DNA of 64,000 nt from Paenibacillus sp. HGH0039 (GCF_000411255.1 NZ_KE150412.1:2342310-2406309), one strand, 5' to 3'; positions 8,817-19,375 are shown, counted from the stretch's first letter. Translations and numbers: made by a program. Notes: generated by a model not told the origin, from the sequence alone.

Positions 8817-9980
8817 GTGAATTTAGTATCGATTGAACCAACCCCGAGTCCCAATACCATGAAGCTTAACTTAGATAAGGCGCTGCCTAAGGGCCGCAGC
8901 CTGACTTTTACCCGGAAACAGCGCGACAACGCTCCCGGTTATATTCAACAGCTCCTGGATATCCCCGGAGTGACAAGCGTTTTTCAGGTAGCCGATTTTA
9001 TCGCGCTTGACCGTTCCCCCAAAGGAGACTGGAAGCAGATTCTCACACAGGCCCGGGAACTGCTGGGCAGCGGCGGCTCTCAAGCCTCTCTTCCCGGCGA
9101 AGACGAAGCGGGGTCCGGTTTCGGAGAGGTTAAGGTGCTGCTCCAGACTTTCCGCGGCATCCCTATGCAGATCCGGGTAAACGCAGGCGGCGAAGAAGCG
9201 CGTGCCGCTCTTCCGGAACGTTTTACACAAGCTGCGATGAAAGCGACCGAAAATTCTCCTCACCTGCTCAAGGAGCGGAAGCTGCAAGAGCTCGATGTCC
9301 GTTACGGAGAGCTTCAGGATGTGCTGAATGAGGTTGTTCAGGAAGTGGATGCGTCTTACGATGACAAGAGGTTGAGCCTGCTTACGGAACAGGCCGCTCA
9401 GGGGCTGTCCGAGACGGACTATGCGGAAGCCCAGCGTCCGGCCGAATTGACCGAAGAGGAAATCGGCCGGCTCCTGGACGATCCCGACTGGAAAAAACGG
9501 TATGCCGCTTTGCAAAGCGTCAAAGCCACTCCCCAGACGCTGCCTCTCCTCGCCAAGGCTCTCGGCGATGAGAAAACGTCCGTACGCAGACTTGCAACGG
9601 TTTATCTCGGCGATATCAAGGAACCGGAAGTGCTTCCTTACCTGTTCCAGGCTCTGGAGGACCGCACCCCGGCCGTCCGCCGTACGGCGGGAGACACTTT
9701 GTCCGATCTGGGGGATCCGGCAGCCGTTCCGGCTATGTCTACTGCCTTGAAAGATCCCAACAAGCTGGTCCGCTGGCGTGCCGCCCGTTTTCTGTACGAA
9801 GTCGGTGACGATTCCTGCCTCGAGGCCTTGCGCGAAGCGGCGCACGATCCGGAATTCGAAATCAGCATGCAGGTCCAGATGGCAATTGCCCGCATCGAGG
9901 GCGGACATGCCGCGGAAGGCTCGGTCTGGCAGCAAATGACACGCAGCCGCCAAGGAATCGACGCGCCTAAGCAGGACTAA
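8817..9980 (+). CDS. CvfC-like conserved virulence factor C family, Nfu-N plus HEAT repeats
   Basis: A 387-residue cytoplasmic protein. Residues 1-90 resemble the N-terminal scaffold domain of Nfu proteins ('EPTPSPNTMKLNLDKALP'). The middle is a helical linker. Residues ~215-370 are HEAT-like repeats, seen as recurring 'DPDWKKRYAALQSV', 'DEKTSVRRLATVYLGD', 'DRTPAVRRTAGDTLSDLGD' and 'DPNKLVRWRAARFLYEVGD'. This is the architecture of the YpgR/CvfC family, named from a Staphylococcus virulence screen; its biochemical role is unknown. The start is a GTG with AAAGGAGG ten bases upstream. Confidence 0.85.
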   Translation: MNLVSIEPTPSPNTMKLNLDKALPKGRSLTFTRKQRDNAPGYIQQLLDIPGVTSVFQVADFIALDRSPKGDWKQILTQARELLGSGGSQASLPGEDEAGSGFGEVKVLLQTFRGIPMQIRVNAGGEEARAALPERFTQAAMKATENSPHLLKERKLQELDVRYGELQDVLNEVVQEVDASYDDKRLSLLTEQAAQGLSETDYAEAQRPAELTEEEIGRLLDDPDWKKRYAALQSVKATPQTLPLLAKALGDEKTSVRRLATVYLGDIKEPEVLPYLFQALEDRTPAVRRTAGDTLSDLGDPAAVPAMSTALKDPNKLVRWRAARFLYEVGDDSCLEALREAAHDPEFEISMQVQMAIARIEGGHAAEGSVWQQMTRSRQGIDAPKQD

Positions 9981-10046
9981 AGCGGTCTCTTAACCCGTTG
10001 TGAAGATCACCCTGCTCGGACGCGTGCCCTATAGCTCTTCCCTATG

Positions 10047-10112
10047 AAAAAAAGCGTGCCTTTTCGCGATTCGCAAAACCTGTTTGCAAATCGGAAAACG
10101 GTACGCTTTTTA
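10047..10112. terminator. Long bidirectional terminator between convergent genes
   Basis: A nearly continuous inverted repeat of about 30 bases per arm separates the convergent CvfC-like and M48 genes. Outer arms AAAAAGCGTGCC/GGTACGCTTTTT are followed by inner arms TTTTC/GAAAA and GCAAA/TTTGC. Flanking A and T runs let it work on both strands. Confidence 0.8.
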
Positions 10113-10114
10113 GT

Positions 10115-11374
10115 TTAACGGGCTTTTTGCGCGGCAAACTCGCCGAAATACCGGATTCGTTCCTCTATGGTCGGATGGGAACCGAGAAACCACTGCAGGA
10201 GCGCCGGCTGCGTGACCGGACTCAAATTCGCTGCGGCAAGCTTCTGAAAAGCGCTCACACCCGCCTGGCCGTCTCCGGTCATTTTCATCGCATAGGAATC
10301 GGCCCTGACTTCCATCAGCCGCGAAGCGGCGTTGTCTATAGGAGTTACCGCAAGGCTCAGCAGAGAGACAATGGCGAGCAGCAGCGGCAGCCCGGCCATA
10401 TCCCGAGGACCGCGAAGTCCTCTCGCTCTGCCCCAATTGCGCACCGCTATCTCGTAAATCCGGCTCCCGCCCCAGAGGAGGCCGAAGCTCATGACAAGCC
10501 CCAGTCCGCTCCCCCAGAAGACGTGCCGCTCCGCATAATGCCCCATTTCGTGCGCCATGACGACCAGAATTTCGCGAGTGTCCATTTTTTGCAGAAGCGT
10601 ATCCCACAGAACGACTCTGGCATTGGACCCGATTCCGGACACGTAGGCGTTGAGCTGATTCGTCCTCTCGGACATGTTGACCTCGTATACGTCATCCGCC
10701 GCGATTCCGGCCTGCGATGCTAGATGCAGCAGCTCTTTTTTCAGTTCACCCGCCCGCAGCGGCGTAAATTCATTGTATAGGGGTTCGATAATTACCGGCT
10801 GGATAAACTGGAGAAACAGCAGGAGCGGTACGGAAAAAGCCCACAGCCACAGCCACCATTTCCGGGGACTTCGTTTCATCAAGGCAAGGACAAGCAAGAG
10901 AACGAACGTCGTGGTCAGCCATTCGATCCCAAGGTTCTTCGCATGGTCAACCAGCCAGGTGCCTAAGCTGACATTGGAAACTCCGTAGTGCCTCTCCACA
11001 CTAAGCATAAAGTAGTCGAACGGCAGCATAAGGACATACACGACCAGCAGGAACAGAAAAACGAACAAGCCTGTCCGCAGCAGATAGCGCCGGGTCCAGC
11101 CTTCAATGCGGTCCCTGAACCGGATAGCCGTGCCCACAAGCAAAATCAGCAGAACAAGCTGTAAAGGAGTCTGCAAAAAATACACAATCGAGCGGATGCG
11201 CGACAACACCTCTGCCCGGCCGATCTCTCCTTCGCTCATAAACGTGTGCGGATCTATGCTGGTGCCCGCCGAGCCTGACGGCAGACTGTAAATGTCCCCT
11301 CTGCCGAAATAAAATCCTACCGCAGCCGCATATACGGCAAAACCGAGGATCAGCACGACTCTCCAGTTCTTCAT
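10115..11374 (-). CDS. M48 family zinc metalloprotease (Ste24/HtpX-like)
   Basis: A membrane metalloprotease of about 419 residues. The zinc site is 'VVMAHEMGHY' (HExxH), with a third ligand likely Glu in 'LMEVRADSYA'. Several hydrophobic helices precede the catalytic domain and one pair follows it, as in CAAX-protease-1 (Ste24p-like) M48 proteins that act on membrane or exported proteins. The ATG at 11374 begins a typical signal/anchor (MKNWRVVLILGF) and follows GGGGGAGG closely. The frame is open to 11434, so two upstream ATGs cannot be excluded. It stands alone, convergent with the CvfC-like gene. Confidence 0.88.
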   Translation of the reverse strand: MKNWRVVLILGFAVYAAAVGFYFGRGDIYSLPSGSAGTSIDPHTFMSEGEIGRAEVLSRIRSIVYFLQTPLQLVLLILLVGTAIRFRDRIEGWTRRYLLRTGLFVFLFLLVVYVLMLPFDYFMLSVERHYGVSNVSLGTWLVDHAKNLGIEWLTTTFVLLLVLALMKRSPRKWWLWLWAFSVPLLLFLQFIQPVIIEPLYNEFTPLRAGELKKELLHLASQAGIAADDVYEVNMSERTNQLNAYVSGIGSNARVVLWDTLLQKMDTREILVVMAHEMGHYAERHVFWGSGLGLVMSFGLLWGGSRIYEIAVRNWGRARGLRGPRDMAGLPLLLAIVSLLSLAVTPIDNAASRLMEVRADSYAMKMTGDGQAGVSAFQKLAAANLSPVTQPALLQWFLGSHPTIEERIRYFGEFAAQKAR

Positions 11375-11476
11375 CTTCCTCCCCCGCTTCCTCGGTATTC
11401 GTTCGGACCGCATCGTGCCTGCAGGGTCCCTCATGATGTATATGCCGCCCGGAAGCCGAAAAAGACGGGTTTGTCC

Positions 11477-12448
11477 TTATTCAGCGGGAAATTTGTTTAC
11501 TGCGCCGCTTAAAGTGGTCTTCAGTGTTTGTCCGTGCAGCAGCACCTTCAGACGCTGGGGATCAAGCTTCCGCTGTTCCCAATTCAGCCGCAGTCTGTCC
11601 AGCGCTTCTTGCGGTGTATCGTCGGCAAGGCGGAACGAGCCGTAATGCATAGGCACGAAAATGTCCGCTTGGGTGTCCAGAAAAGCCTGCACGGCTTCTT
11701 CCGGGGAAACGTGCTGAGTGGACATAAACCACTCGGGCTCGTAAGCTCCTATAGGCATCAGGGCGCAGCCGATGCGAAATCGTTCCCCGATCATCCGGAA
11801 GCCTTGGAAATACCCGCTGTCGCCCGCGAAATAGAGACTGTCCGGGTCCGCCCCCGGCTTGCCGGCATCCTCTATGATCCAGCCTCCCCAGTGGGAGGTG
11901 TTCGTATCCGTCAGCGAACGGCGGGTCTAGTGCTGCGCGGGAACGAAATGAAGGCGCAGACCCCCGAGTTCATGGCTTCCCCACCAGGAAAGCTCCTGTA
12001 TATCGTCGAAGCCCTTACGCCGAAGCGTCTTCCCCAGCCCTTCCGGGACCAGCAGCTTGGGTTTTCCGGGAAGAGCACGCAAGGAGCCGATATGGAGGTG
12101 ATCGTAGTGCCCGTGCGAGAGCAGAACCGCATCCACCGGAGGCAGTTCGCCGAGCTTAAGCCCAGGTTCCGCCAGGCGCTTGTCGAACCCCATACGGCTC
12201 GCCCATACCGGGTCCGTGACCAGGTTAATGCCGTTTTTCTGAAGCAGAAAGGTGGAATGGCCGATCCACGTGATCGTCGTCTCGCTCCGGTTGGCTTTCA
12301 AGTAGCCGGGATCTTTATCCGGACTTGTTTTTACAACGAAGGAAAGATCCTTCACTTTGCCGCTTCTTTCCTTACGCCATTTGCGAAGATCCGAGAATGT
12401 GCTCAGTCCCGCTGCAGGGTCCATGTTCGTATATCTTTTCCTGTTCAT
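11477..12448 (-). pseudogene. Metallo-beta-lactamase-fold hydrolase interrupted by an amber codon
   Basis: The frame reads as one ~323-codon MBL-fold hydrolase of the YtnP/NAPE-PLD-like type, with zinc motif 'LLSHGHYDHLHIGSL', 'WIGHSTFLLQ' before it and 'MPIGAYEPEWFM' and 'VPMHYGSF' after it. Codon 174 is TAG (plus-strand bases 11927-11929), immediately after 'FVPAQH'. Related enzymes have 'PAQHW' here, so a Trp TGG to TAG change explains the stop. The sequence on both sides stays in the same frame and keeps all later motifs. It is either a very recent pseudogene or a sequencing error. A 173-residue fragment would lack the last metal ligands. Confidence 0.85.
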
Positions 12449-12560
12449 CGCATGTTCCTCCTCCGATTGCCCGCGGCCGAACGATCCGGCCGCTTCTTTT
12501 CCCTTTATCTCCTATTTCCTATTGTACGAACAGCCGCCCCCGAGCGCAAAAAAACGCAAA

Positions 12561-12659
12561 AAAACCAAGCTCATAGCAGTGTCGCGGTCACAGACCCCAT
12601 GTGACTTCCTCGCTCCACTGTGCGCCGCTATCCCGAAGATAGGCGCCTGGCTTGGTTTT
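12561..12659 (-). ncRNA. Three-way-junction inverted-repeat element ending in T-runs
   Basis: A perfect 10-bp outer stem (AAAACCAAGC/GCTTGGTTTT) encloses two hairpins. One has CAGTG/CACTG and GTCACA/TGTGAC arms; the other has CTATC/GATAG plus GCGC/GCGC arms around a CCGAA loop. On the minus strand the outer stem runs straight into seven Ts and then a second T-run, so it would also terminate transcription from the oxidoreductase gene upstream. I do not recognise it as a known RNA family. A structured 3' UTR, small RNA or palindromic repeat element are all possible. The rest of 12449-12750 holds no gene. Confidence 0.45.
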
Positions 12660-12750
12660 CGGGATGTAAGACTAGCCGACTAGTCTCCAAGTCCCTGTTA
12701 GTACCATCATAGTACAAAACGTTCCCGGGCGCCATCCTTTTTTTGCTAGT

Positions 12751-13758
12751 TTAGAGGCTTATTTTTGCCCGGGTTTCCGCAGAAAGAAGGCAGGCCTCCA
12801 GGACCTTCATGCCGTTAATGGCATCTTCGGCCGGAAAACGATAGGGCTCCCGGCCCAAAACGGCCCGTCCGAAGTCGTCGAACTGCACGGCGTACTGGTT
12901 CACGGAAGGCGCGGCCTCCGTCCGGCGAGCACCGTTTACCGTGACGGTAAAGTCGGCTCCCCTTCCCTCCGGTGCGACAAAAGCGCTCGGCACTTCAATC
13001 GTCCCCGTCGTCCCGACGATTTCGATTGTATTGCGGGAAGCGGCCCACATGCCGCAGTCGAACGTCAAGGCGACGCCATCCGGAAACTCCGCAAGCCCCG
13101 ACGCCATCATATCTACGCCGCCGTGCCCGGGCGAGAAGAAAGCTTGCACCGTAACGGCTTCCGGCTCTCCGTCAAGCAAATAACGGGCCGCATTAAGCGT
13201 ATAGCAGCCGATATCGTAAAGCGAACCGCCGCCCCACTCTTTGCGGCAGCGGACATTTCCCGTATCCGCGGAGTTATCGAACGTGAAGGAGGCGCGCATC
13301 GCGCGTATAACGCCCAGTTCCCCGGCCGCAAGAATCTCGCGAATTCGGTCGTACCGGGGATGATGTCGGTACATAAAGGCTTCCGCAAGGAGGACGCCCT
13401 CTTCCCTGCACGCCGCGGCCATTTCTTGCGCCTGGGCAGCCGTAAGGGCAAGCGGTTTTTCACAGAGCACATGTTTCCCCGCTCTTGCGGCCTTAATCGT
13501 CCATTCAAAATGCAAATGATTCGGGAGCGGAATGTACACCGCATCCAGGGTCGGATCGGCGAGCAGCTCCTCATAGCTTCCATAGGCGGCCGGTATTCCG
13601 TGACGTCGGGCCGCTTCCCTGGCTTTGAACACGTCGCGGCTGGCAATAGCGGCAAGCTCCCCCGTAGACGATGCCTGAATGGCGGGCACGGTTGCCCTTA
13701 GAGCGATGGAAGCGCACCCAAGAATGCCCCACCTTATTTTTCGGTTCGAAGATGACAT
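12751..13758 (-). CDS. Gfo/Idh/MocA family NAD(P)-dependent oxidoreductase
   Basis: A 335-residue cytoplasmic dehydrogenase. The N-terminal Rossmann fold starts with 'WGILGCASIA' (G-x-x-G-like turn), and 'HVLCEKPLALT' contains the conserved EKP lysine that contacts cofactor and substrate. The C-terminal half is the beta-sheet substrate domain, with 'WGGGSLYDIGCYTLNAARY' typical of the family. Substrates are usually sugars, inositols or their derivatives; nothing nearby defines this one. It is divergent from the DUF2238 gene. An AGGGAGG-like site precedes the ATG. Confidence 0.92.
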   Translation of the reverse strand: MSSSNRKIRWGILGCASIALRATVPAIQASSTGELAAIASRDVFKAREAARRHGIPAAYGSYEELLADPTLDAVYIPLPNHLHFEWTIKAARAGKHVLCEKPLALTAAQAQEMAAACREEGVLLAEAFMYRHHPRYDRIREILAAGELGVIRAMRASFTFDNSADTGNVRCRKEWGGGSLYDIGCYTLNAARYLLDGEPEAVTVQAFFSPGHGGVDMMASGLAEFPDGVALTFDCGMWAASRNTIEIVGTTGTIEVPSAFVAPEGRGADFTVTVNGARRTEAAPSVNQYAVQFDDFGRAVLGREPYRFPAEDAINGMKVLEACLLSAETRAKISL

Positions 13759-13910
13759 GGTCTACCTCCCTTTCCCGCTTTCATGGTACGATAGAGTCAG
13801 TATAGCTTACCGCACCAGTTCCGGATATAGGATGCGCACGAATCAGGCTCAAAGATTGGACGAAATGTAAAAAAGCACGCACAATAACCTATAGGAGGTT
13901 CTTCCGCCCC

Positions 13911-14537
13911 ATGAAATCTTCCCGTGTCCCCACCGGGAGCTATTCCGCTCTGCTGGGCAGCCTGGCGGCCGTTTTCATCTGGTCAGGCATACGGCCTCAT
14001 GATTATTTCACCTGGCTGCTGGAAGTGACGCCGGGGCTGATTCTGGTAGCCGTATTAATCGGCATTTACCGGCAGACTCCGCTTACCCTTCTCACGTATA
14101 CGCTGGTGTGGGCTCATGTCATGATTTTGTTTGTAGGCGGGCACTACACGTATGCGGAGGTCCCCCTCTTCAACTGGCTTCGGGATACCTTCGATCTGGA
14201 GCGGAATTATTACGACCGGCTCGGTCATTTTATGCAGGGCTTTGTACCCGCCATTCTCACGCGCGAGATTCTAATCCGCAAAGTTCCCATACAGCCCGGA
14301 GGCTGGCTTACGTTTCTTACGCTCAGCGTTTGCCTGGGATTCAGCGCTTTCTATGAACTCCTGGAGTTCACTGTCGCCAAGCTGACCGGGACGGCGGCGG
14401 AATCTTTCCTGGGCACTCAAGGCGATGTCTGGGACACCCAATGGGACATGATGTGCGCTCTGATCGGCGCCGTCCTTTCCCTGCTGCTTCTGGGCAAATC
14501 GCATAACCGGGCGATGAGACTCCCCGGCAGCTTTTAA
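13911..14537 (+). CDS. DUF2238 family membrane protein (YjdF-like)
   Basis: A 208-residue integral membrane protein with about six helices. It carries the DUF2238 signature: 'GGHYTYAEVPLFNW', 'RNYYDRLGHFMQGFVPA', 'FYELLEF' and 'GTQGDVWDTQWDM'. The conserved His, Tyr, Asp and Glu residues facing the helices suggest a binding or catalytic site, but no function is established for the family. AGGAGG lies 12 bases before the ATG. It is followed closely by a small gene on the same strand. Confidence 0.88.
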   Translation: MKSSRVPTGSYSALLGSLAAVFIWSGIRPHDYFTWLLEVTPGLILVAVLIGIYRQTPLTLLTYTLVWAHVMILFVGGHYTYAEVPLFNWLRDTFDLERNYYDRLGHFMQGFVPAILTREILIRKVPIQPGGWLTFLTLSVCLGFSAFYELLEFTVAKLTGTAAESFLGTQGDVWDTQWDMMCALIGAVLSLLLLGKSHNRAMRLPGSF

Positions 14538-14584
14538 ATCTGATGTCTCTAATTCACACGATCGAAGGGAGCAGGCACTACCCT

Positions 14585-14896
14585 ATGAACATGAATCAGC
14601 AGGAGATGGAAAAACGCATCATCGAGAACTATCAGCGCGACGAACGAATGATGATTCTGATTTTTGCCCAGTGGTGCATCAATCACGGACTGGACCCGGC
14701 CGCCCTGTATGCGCAGGCCTATCCCCAACAGGGGAACAACACGGAGCTTCAGCAGGCGCTGGAGCTTACGGTTTCCAAGGAAGAAGCCGGAGAAATTCCC
14801 GACGACACTCTGCTCGGCGTGCTGTCCATGTTCGGCAATGAAGAGCTTGCCTTTGTGGTGACGGAGGAAATCGCCAAGCGGCCTCCGCGCAAGTAA
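14585..14896 (+). CDS. Small acidic hypothetical protein
   Basis: A 103-residue soluble protein I do not recognise. It looks helical, with 'MNQQEMEKRIIENYQRDERMM' split between charged helices, then 'QWCINHGLDPAALYAQAYP' and an acidic C-terminal half ending in basic residues. It lies 47 bases after the DUF2238 gene and ends just before a terminator, so the two are probably co-transcribed. An ATG at 14543 is in frame but has no ribosome binding site; the ATG at 14585 has AAGGGAG about 13 bases upstream. Confidence 0.6.
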   Translation: MNMNQQEMEKRIIENYQRDERMMILIFAQWCINHGLDPAALYAQAYPQQGNNTELQQALELTVSKEEAGEIPDDTLLGVLSMFGNEELAFVVTEEIAKRPPRK

Positions 14897-14909
14897 ACAT
14901 TCATACTTT

Positions 14910-14943
14910 CCCCGCCCCCCTTCGTAGAAGCGGGGTTCTTTTT
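14910..14943 (+). terminator. Terminator after the DUF2238 operon
   Basis: CCCCGC pairs with GCGGGG around a 14-base loop and is followed by TTCTTTTT. Confidence 0.8.
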
Positions 14944-15051
14944 GCTGCGCGGGGCCGGATGCTCGTTCTGCAATTTTCGGCAAAATCACTTTTTCCGAAT
15001 AATTCCATAAAACCGGGTTACATTACTAAGGAACGGAAAGGAGGATTTTCC

Positions 15052-15276
15052 ATGCAACCGATAACCAGCAAAGAATTGGACTACCTGGCCGATTCCCTGA
15101 CCAATGAGGATCTGTTGATTAAACAGGCGGCAAACGCCATCGCCCATGCTCAAAACCCGGCTATCCGGCAGATCGCGGAGCATCTGATCCAGAGTCACCA
15201 GCAGCATTACGCTCAAATTTTGTCCGCTCTTCAGCAGCACGCTCAGCATGCCCCGAATCAGCCGCAGCAGCAATAA
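15052..15276 (+). CDS. Small CotF-like spore coat-associated protein
   Basis: A 74-residue protein with one helical hairpin: 'SKELDYLADSLTNEDLLIKQ' followed by 'AIRQIAEHLIQSHQQHYAQI' and a short Gln/His-rich tail. The layout resembles half of a CotF (ferritin-like coat) domain. It lies 34 bases upstream of a full CotF-domain gene and is probably in the same operon. AAAGGAGG precedes the ATG at 15052. The frame is open upstream to 14959, but that part would overlap the preceding terminator region and is unlikely to be coding. A role in the spore coat is inferred from similarity and neighbour. Confidence 0.7.
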   Translation: MQPITSKELDYLADSLTNEDLLIKQAANAIAHAQNPAIRQIAEHLIQSHQQHYAQILSALQQHAQHAPNQPQQQ

Positions 15277-15310
15277 CTTTATTCAAGCCCGACAAAAGGA
15301 GGGATTTCCT

Positions 15311-15859
15311 GTGAACCAGCAACAGAACAACCAAAACCGGCAGCTGTCCTACCAGCAGCAGCAACAGCATAACCAGCGCCAACAACAGCTGGAGCAGCTT
15401 TTTCAGCAGCAGTCCGCATATCCGTACTCGCAAGGTTTCCAGCAAAATCAACAGCCGAATCAACAGCAGAACCGCCAGAGCGGCTCCATCCTGAGCGACA
15501 AGGACCTCCTGTCCGCAATCCTTGCCGACCATAAGCGCGTGGTCAGAGAATATGCAACGGCAACGACGGAATCCAACTGCCCGGCGATCCGCCAGCTATT
15601 TAACCAGCTCACGCTGGATACCCTGCATCTGCAAGGGGAACTGTACACGTTTATGAAACAAAATAACATGTACACCACTCCCTCTCCAGCCCTGCGTCAG
15701 GATATCGACAAACAAATTCAGCACTCCCAGCAATCGGGACAACAAACCCAGCAGCTCGTGAATCCCTACCTGTCTTCCGGAGGCCAGCACCAAGGATACT
15801 CCTACACACAACCTCCTTACAATCAGGCGGGACAAGCACAGCAGCACTACACGATGTAG
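15311..15859 (+). CDS. CotF-domain spore coat protein, Gln-rich
   Basis: A 182-residue protein. Residues 1-55 are extremely Gln-rich. The central ~65 residues form the CotF domain ('SDKDLLSAILADHKRVVREY', then 'CPAIRQLFNQLTLDTLHLQG' and 'LYTFMKQNNMY'). The C-terminus is Gln, Tyr and Ser rich. CotF proteins are structural proteins of the endospore coat made in the mother cell. The Gln-rich ends could be transglutaminase targets during coat cross-linking (inference). The start is a GTG with AAAGGAGGG nearby. Confidence 0.85.
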   Translation: MNQQQNNQNRQLSYQQQQQHNQRQQQLEQLFQQQSAYPYSQGFQQNQQPNQQQNRQSGSILSDKDLLSAILADHKRVVREYATATTESNCPAIRQLFNQLTLDTLHLQGELYTFMKQNNMYTTPSPALRQDIDKQIQHSQQSGQQTQQLVNPYLSSGGQHQGYSYTQPPYNQAGQAQQHYTM

Positions 15860-15911
15860 AATTTCGGAATTTCGGAATATCGCCACACGCGAACTAAGAA
15901 AAAATGAAAAT

Positions 15912-15947
15912 GCCTCTTCCCCGGGCGGGAGGAGGCTTCTTCGTTTT
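15912..15947 (+). terminator. Terminator after the coat protein genes
   Basis: GCCTC/GAGGC enclose a second CCCG/CGGG stem and are followed by TTCTTCGTTTTT. The remainder of the gap 15948-16216 is AT-rich with no gene I can support. Confidence 0.7.
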
Positions 15948-16216
15948 TCGGCGAGGCCGCAGAGAGCTCTGCGAGGAAGCAGGTGTCCGTCATGCGGTCC
16001 GCCGCTTTTTTCGATATAAAACAATCAAAGATTCAATATACACGATATGTAATTAATATTGTTTTTCATTCTTTTTCCTGCGCACAAATATGCCATCAAA
16101 AAAAACTAGATATTTCCTGGGCGTGAGCAGAAACTTCTCCGGAACTTACGCGTACATATGGTAGGAAGGCTCTTTTCTTCCGCAGTCGATTCGTACGTTC
16201 AAGGAGGCAGCTCAAA

Positions 16217-16525
16217 ATGACAGCCTTATGGGGAACATTAACATTGCTCATTTTCGGCTTTTTAGTTGTAACCGTTTTCATAAAAAGTATCCAAGGTGCC
16301 CGGGACCAGTACGGCGTGTCATCCTTTGATTACGAAGAGGAAGAGCACACGTCCGCAGCCCATCATGAGTGGATGGCGGAACCGGGACCGGACAGCGCCT
16401 CCGTCAAGGAATGGGCGACTGCGGAAGTAGATAGCGCACGAACGGATGGAATACACAGCCGGCAGCCTGTTCAATTGCGTGCCGCTTCGGAAGCCGCTTC
16501 GGAGGAGAAGCAGCCGAACGGCTAG
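16217..16525 (+). CDS. Small membrane-anchored hypothetical protein
   Basis: A 102-residue protein with one N-terminal transmembrane helix (residues 4-24, 'LWGTLTLLIFGFLVVTVF'). A hydrophilic, acidic, probably disordered tail rich in Glu, Ser and Ala follows. AAGGAGG precedes the ATG by about nine bases. I do not recognise a family, and its neighbours (coat genes before, thiamine genes after on the other strand) do not point to a function. The good ribosome binding site and typical codon usage support it as a real gene. Confidence 0.65.
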   Translation: MTALWGTLTLLIFGFLVVTVFIKSIQGARDQYGVSSFDYEEEEHTSAAHHEWMAEPGPDSASVKEWATAEVDSARTDGIHSRQPVQLRAASEAASEEKQPNG

Positions 16526-16612
16526 CGCTCGCTTTAGTTCGTGTCAGCCCGCTTCGGATCGATTGCGGGGCTGCCCGCAACATTCTCATTCTCTCGAGAT
16601 TTCGCTCATAAG

Positions 16613-16654
16613 AAAAACCGTATTCCTCCACTGGACAGGAGAAATACGGTTTTT
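16613..16654. terminator. Bidirectional terminator downstream of thiC
   Basis: AAAAACCGTATT pairs with AATACGGTTTTT, with CTCC/GGAG extending the stem. Flanking A and T runs serve both the small plus-strand gene and the thi operon on the minus strand. Confidence 0.8.
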
Positions 16655-16758
16655 GCTTTTGCGGCTGCATACTGCACTGCAAGCTTGGCGGACAAACGGA
16701 CGGGCTGTCATGCACTCGTGCGCCGTCATTCGCTGTCATTCGCAGGCCGATTCTTGGC

Positions 16759-18555
<1,797 letters not shown>

Positions 18556-18691
18556 TTATTGGCTCGTTGTAAAAGCCTTATTAATGGACGTTTATGGCTT
18601 AAACGGCGGTTTGGCATACCTTTTCGAACGCGTTTATGACTCGCTGATAGACTGTCTGCAGCCAACCGGTAAAATAACTGCCGGCGCCGGC

Positions 18692-19375
18692 TTATCCCCC
18701 CGTAAATAGGCGGGAAAACCTCCGGGCCGCTTCGCGCGGGTCGTCGGCACCGCTGATGGCCGAGATGACCGCCACGCCGTCGGCTCCGGCCGCCAGTACG
18801 GCGCCCGCGCCCTCCGGCGTGATGCCGCCGATGCCCGCCAGCGGCAGCGAAATGCCGTCCGCCCGCATGGCAGCAAGGATGCCCGGGCCCTGCACGGCAC
18901 GGGCATCCGGTTTCGTCGCCGTGGCGTACATCGGGCCCGCGCCGAGGTAATCGGCGCCGCAGCGGACCGCCTCCCGCGCCTCGGCGGGGTCGTGGGCGGA
19001 TATGCCGAGAATCCGCCCTTTAAATCTGTGGCGCAGTCCCTCCCGGTCCCACTGCGCCAGATCTTCTTGGCCGACGTGAACTCCGTCGGCCTCCAGCTCT
19101 TCCGCCAGGCGGAGATCGTCGTTCACGATGAACGGGATTCCCGCCTGACGGCAGACGCCGAGGAGCCGGCTCCCCAGCTCCGTCCGTTCTTGGCCCTGCA
19201 GGGCGCCGGGGCCCTTCTCCCTGAACTGGAACAGCGTGACGCCGCCTTCTATGGCCGCCTGCAATACGGCAGCGGGGTCTCTGCCCCCGCAGTTGGGGCT
19301 CCCCATCACGAGATAAACCTTCAACGCTTCCCTGAGATTGCCGGTATACCGGGTTTCGGAAGCCGTTTTTGTCAT
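18692..19375 (-). CDS. thiE: Thiamine phosphate synthase ThiE
   Basis: A 227-residue TIM-barrel enzyme that joins HMP-PP and thiazole phosphate into thiamine phosphate. Motifs: 'TLFQFREKG', 'FIVNDDLRLAEELEADGVHV' (pyrophosphate-binding ND), 'GADYLGAGPMYATATK' and 'PLAGIGGI'. The frame extends about 120 codons upstream, but that part overlaps thiD. The ATG at 19375 overlaps the thiD stop as ATGA and follows GAGGGGT, so it is the clear start. Confidence 0.95.
   Translation of the reverse strand: MTKTASETRYTGNLREALKVYLVMGSPNCGGRDPAAVLQAAIEGGVTLFQFREKGPGALQGQERTELGSRLLGVCRQAGIPFIVNDDLRLAEELEADGVHVGQEDLAQWDREGLRHRFKGRILGISAHDPAEAREAVRCGADYLGAGPMYATATKPDARAVQGPGILAAMRADGISLPLAGIGGITPEGAGAVLAAGADGVAVISAISGADDPREAARRFSRLFTGG

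Noticed and set aside
12561-12659. T-box riboswitch suggested by GGGGTCTGTGACCGCG on the minus strand
   Set aside because: Only a loose match to the T-box core AGGGTGGNACCGCG. No stem I or specifier loop is visible, and the downstream gene is not an aminoacylation or amino-acid gene.
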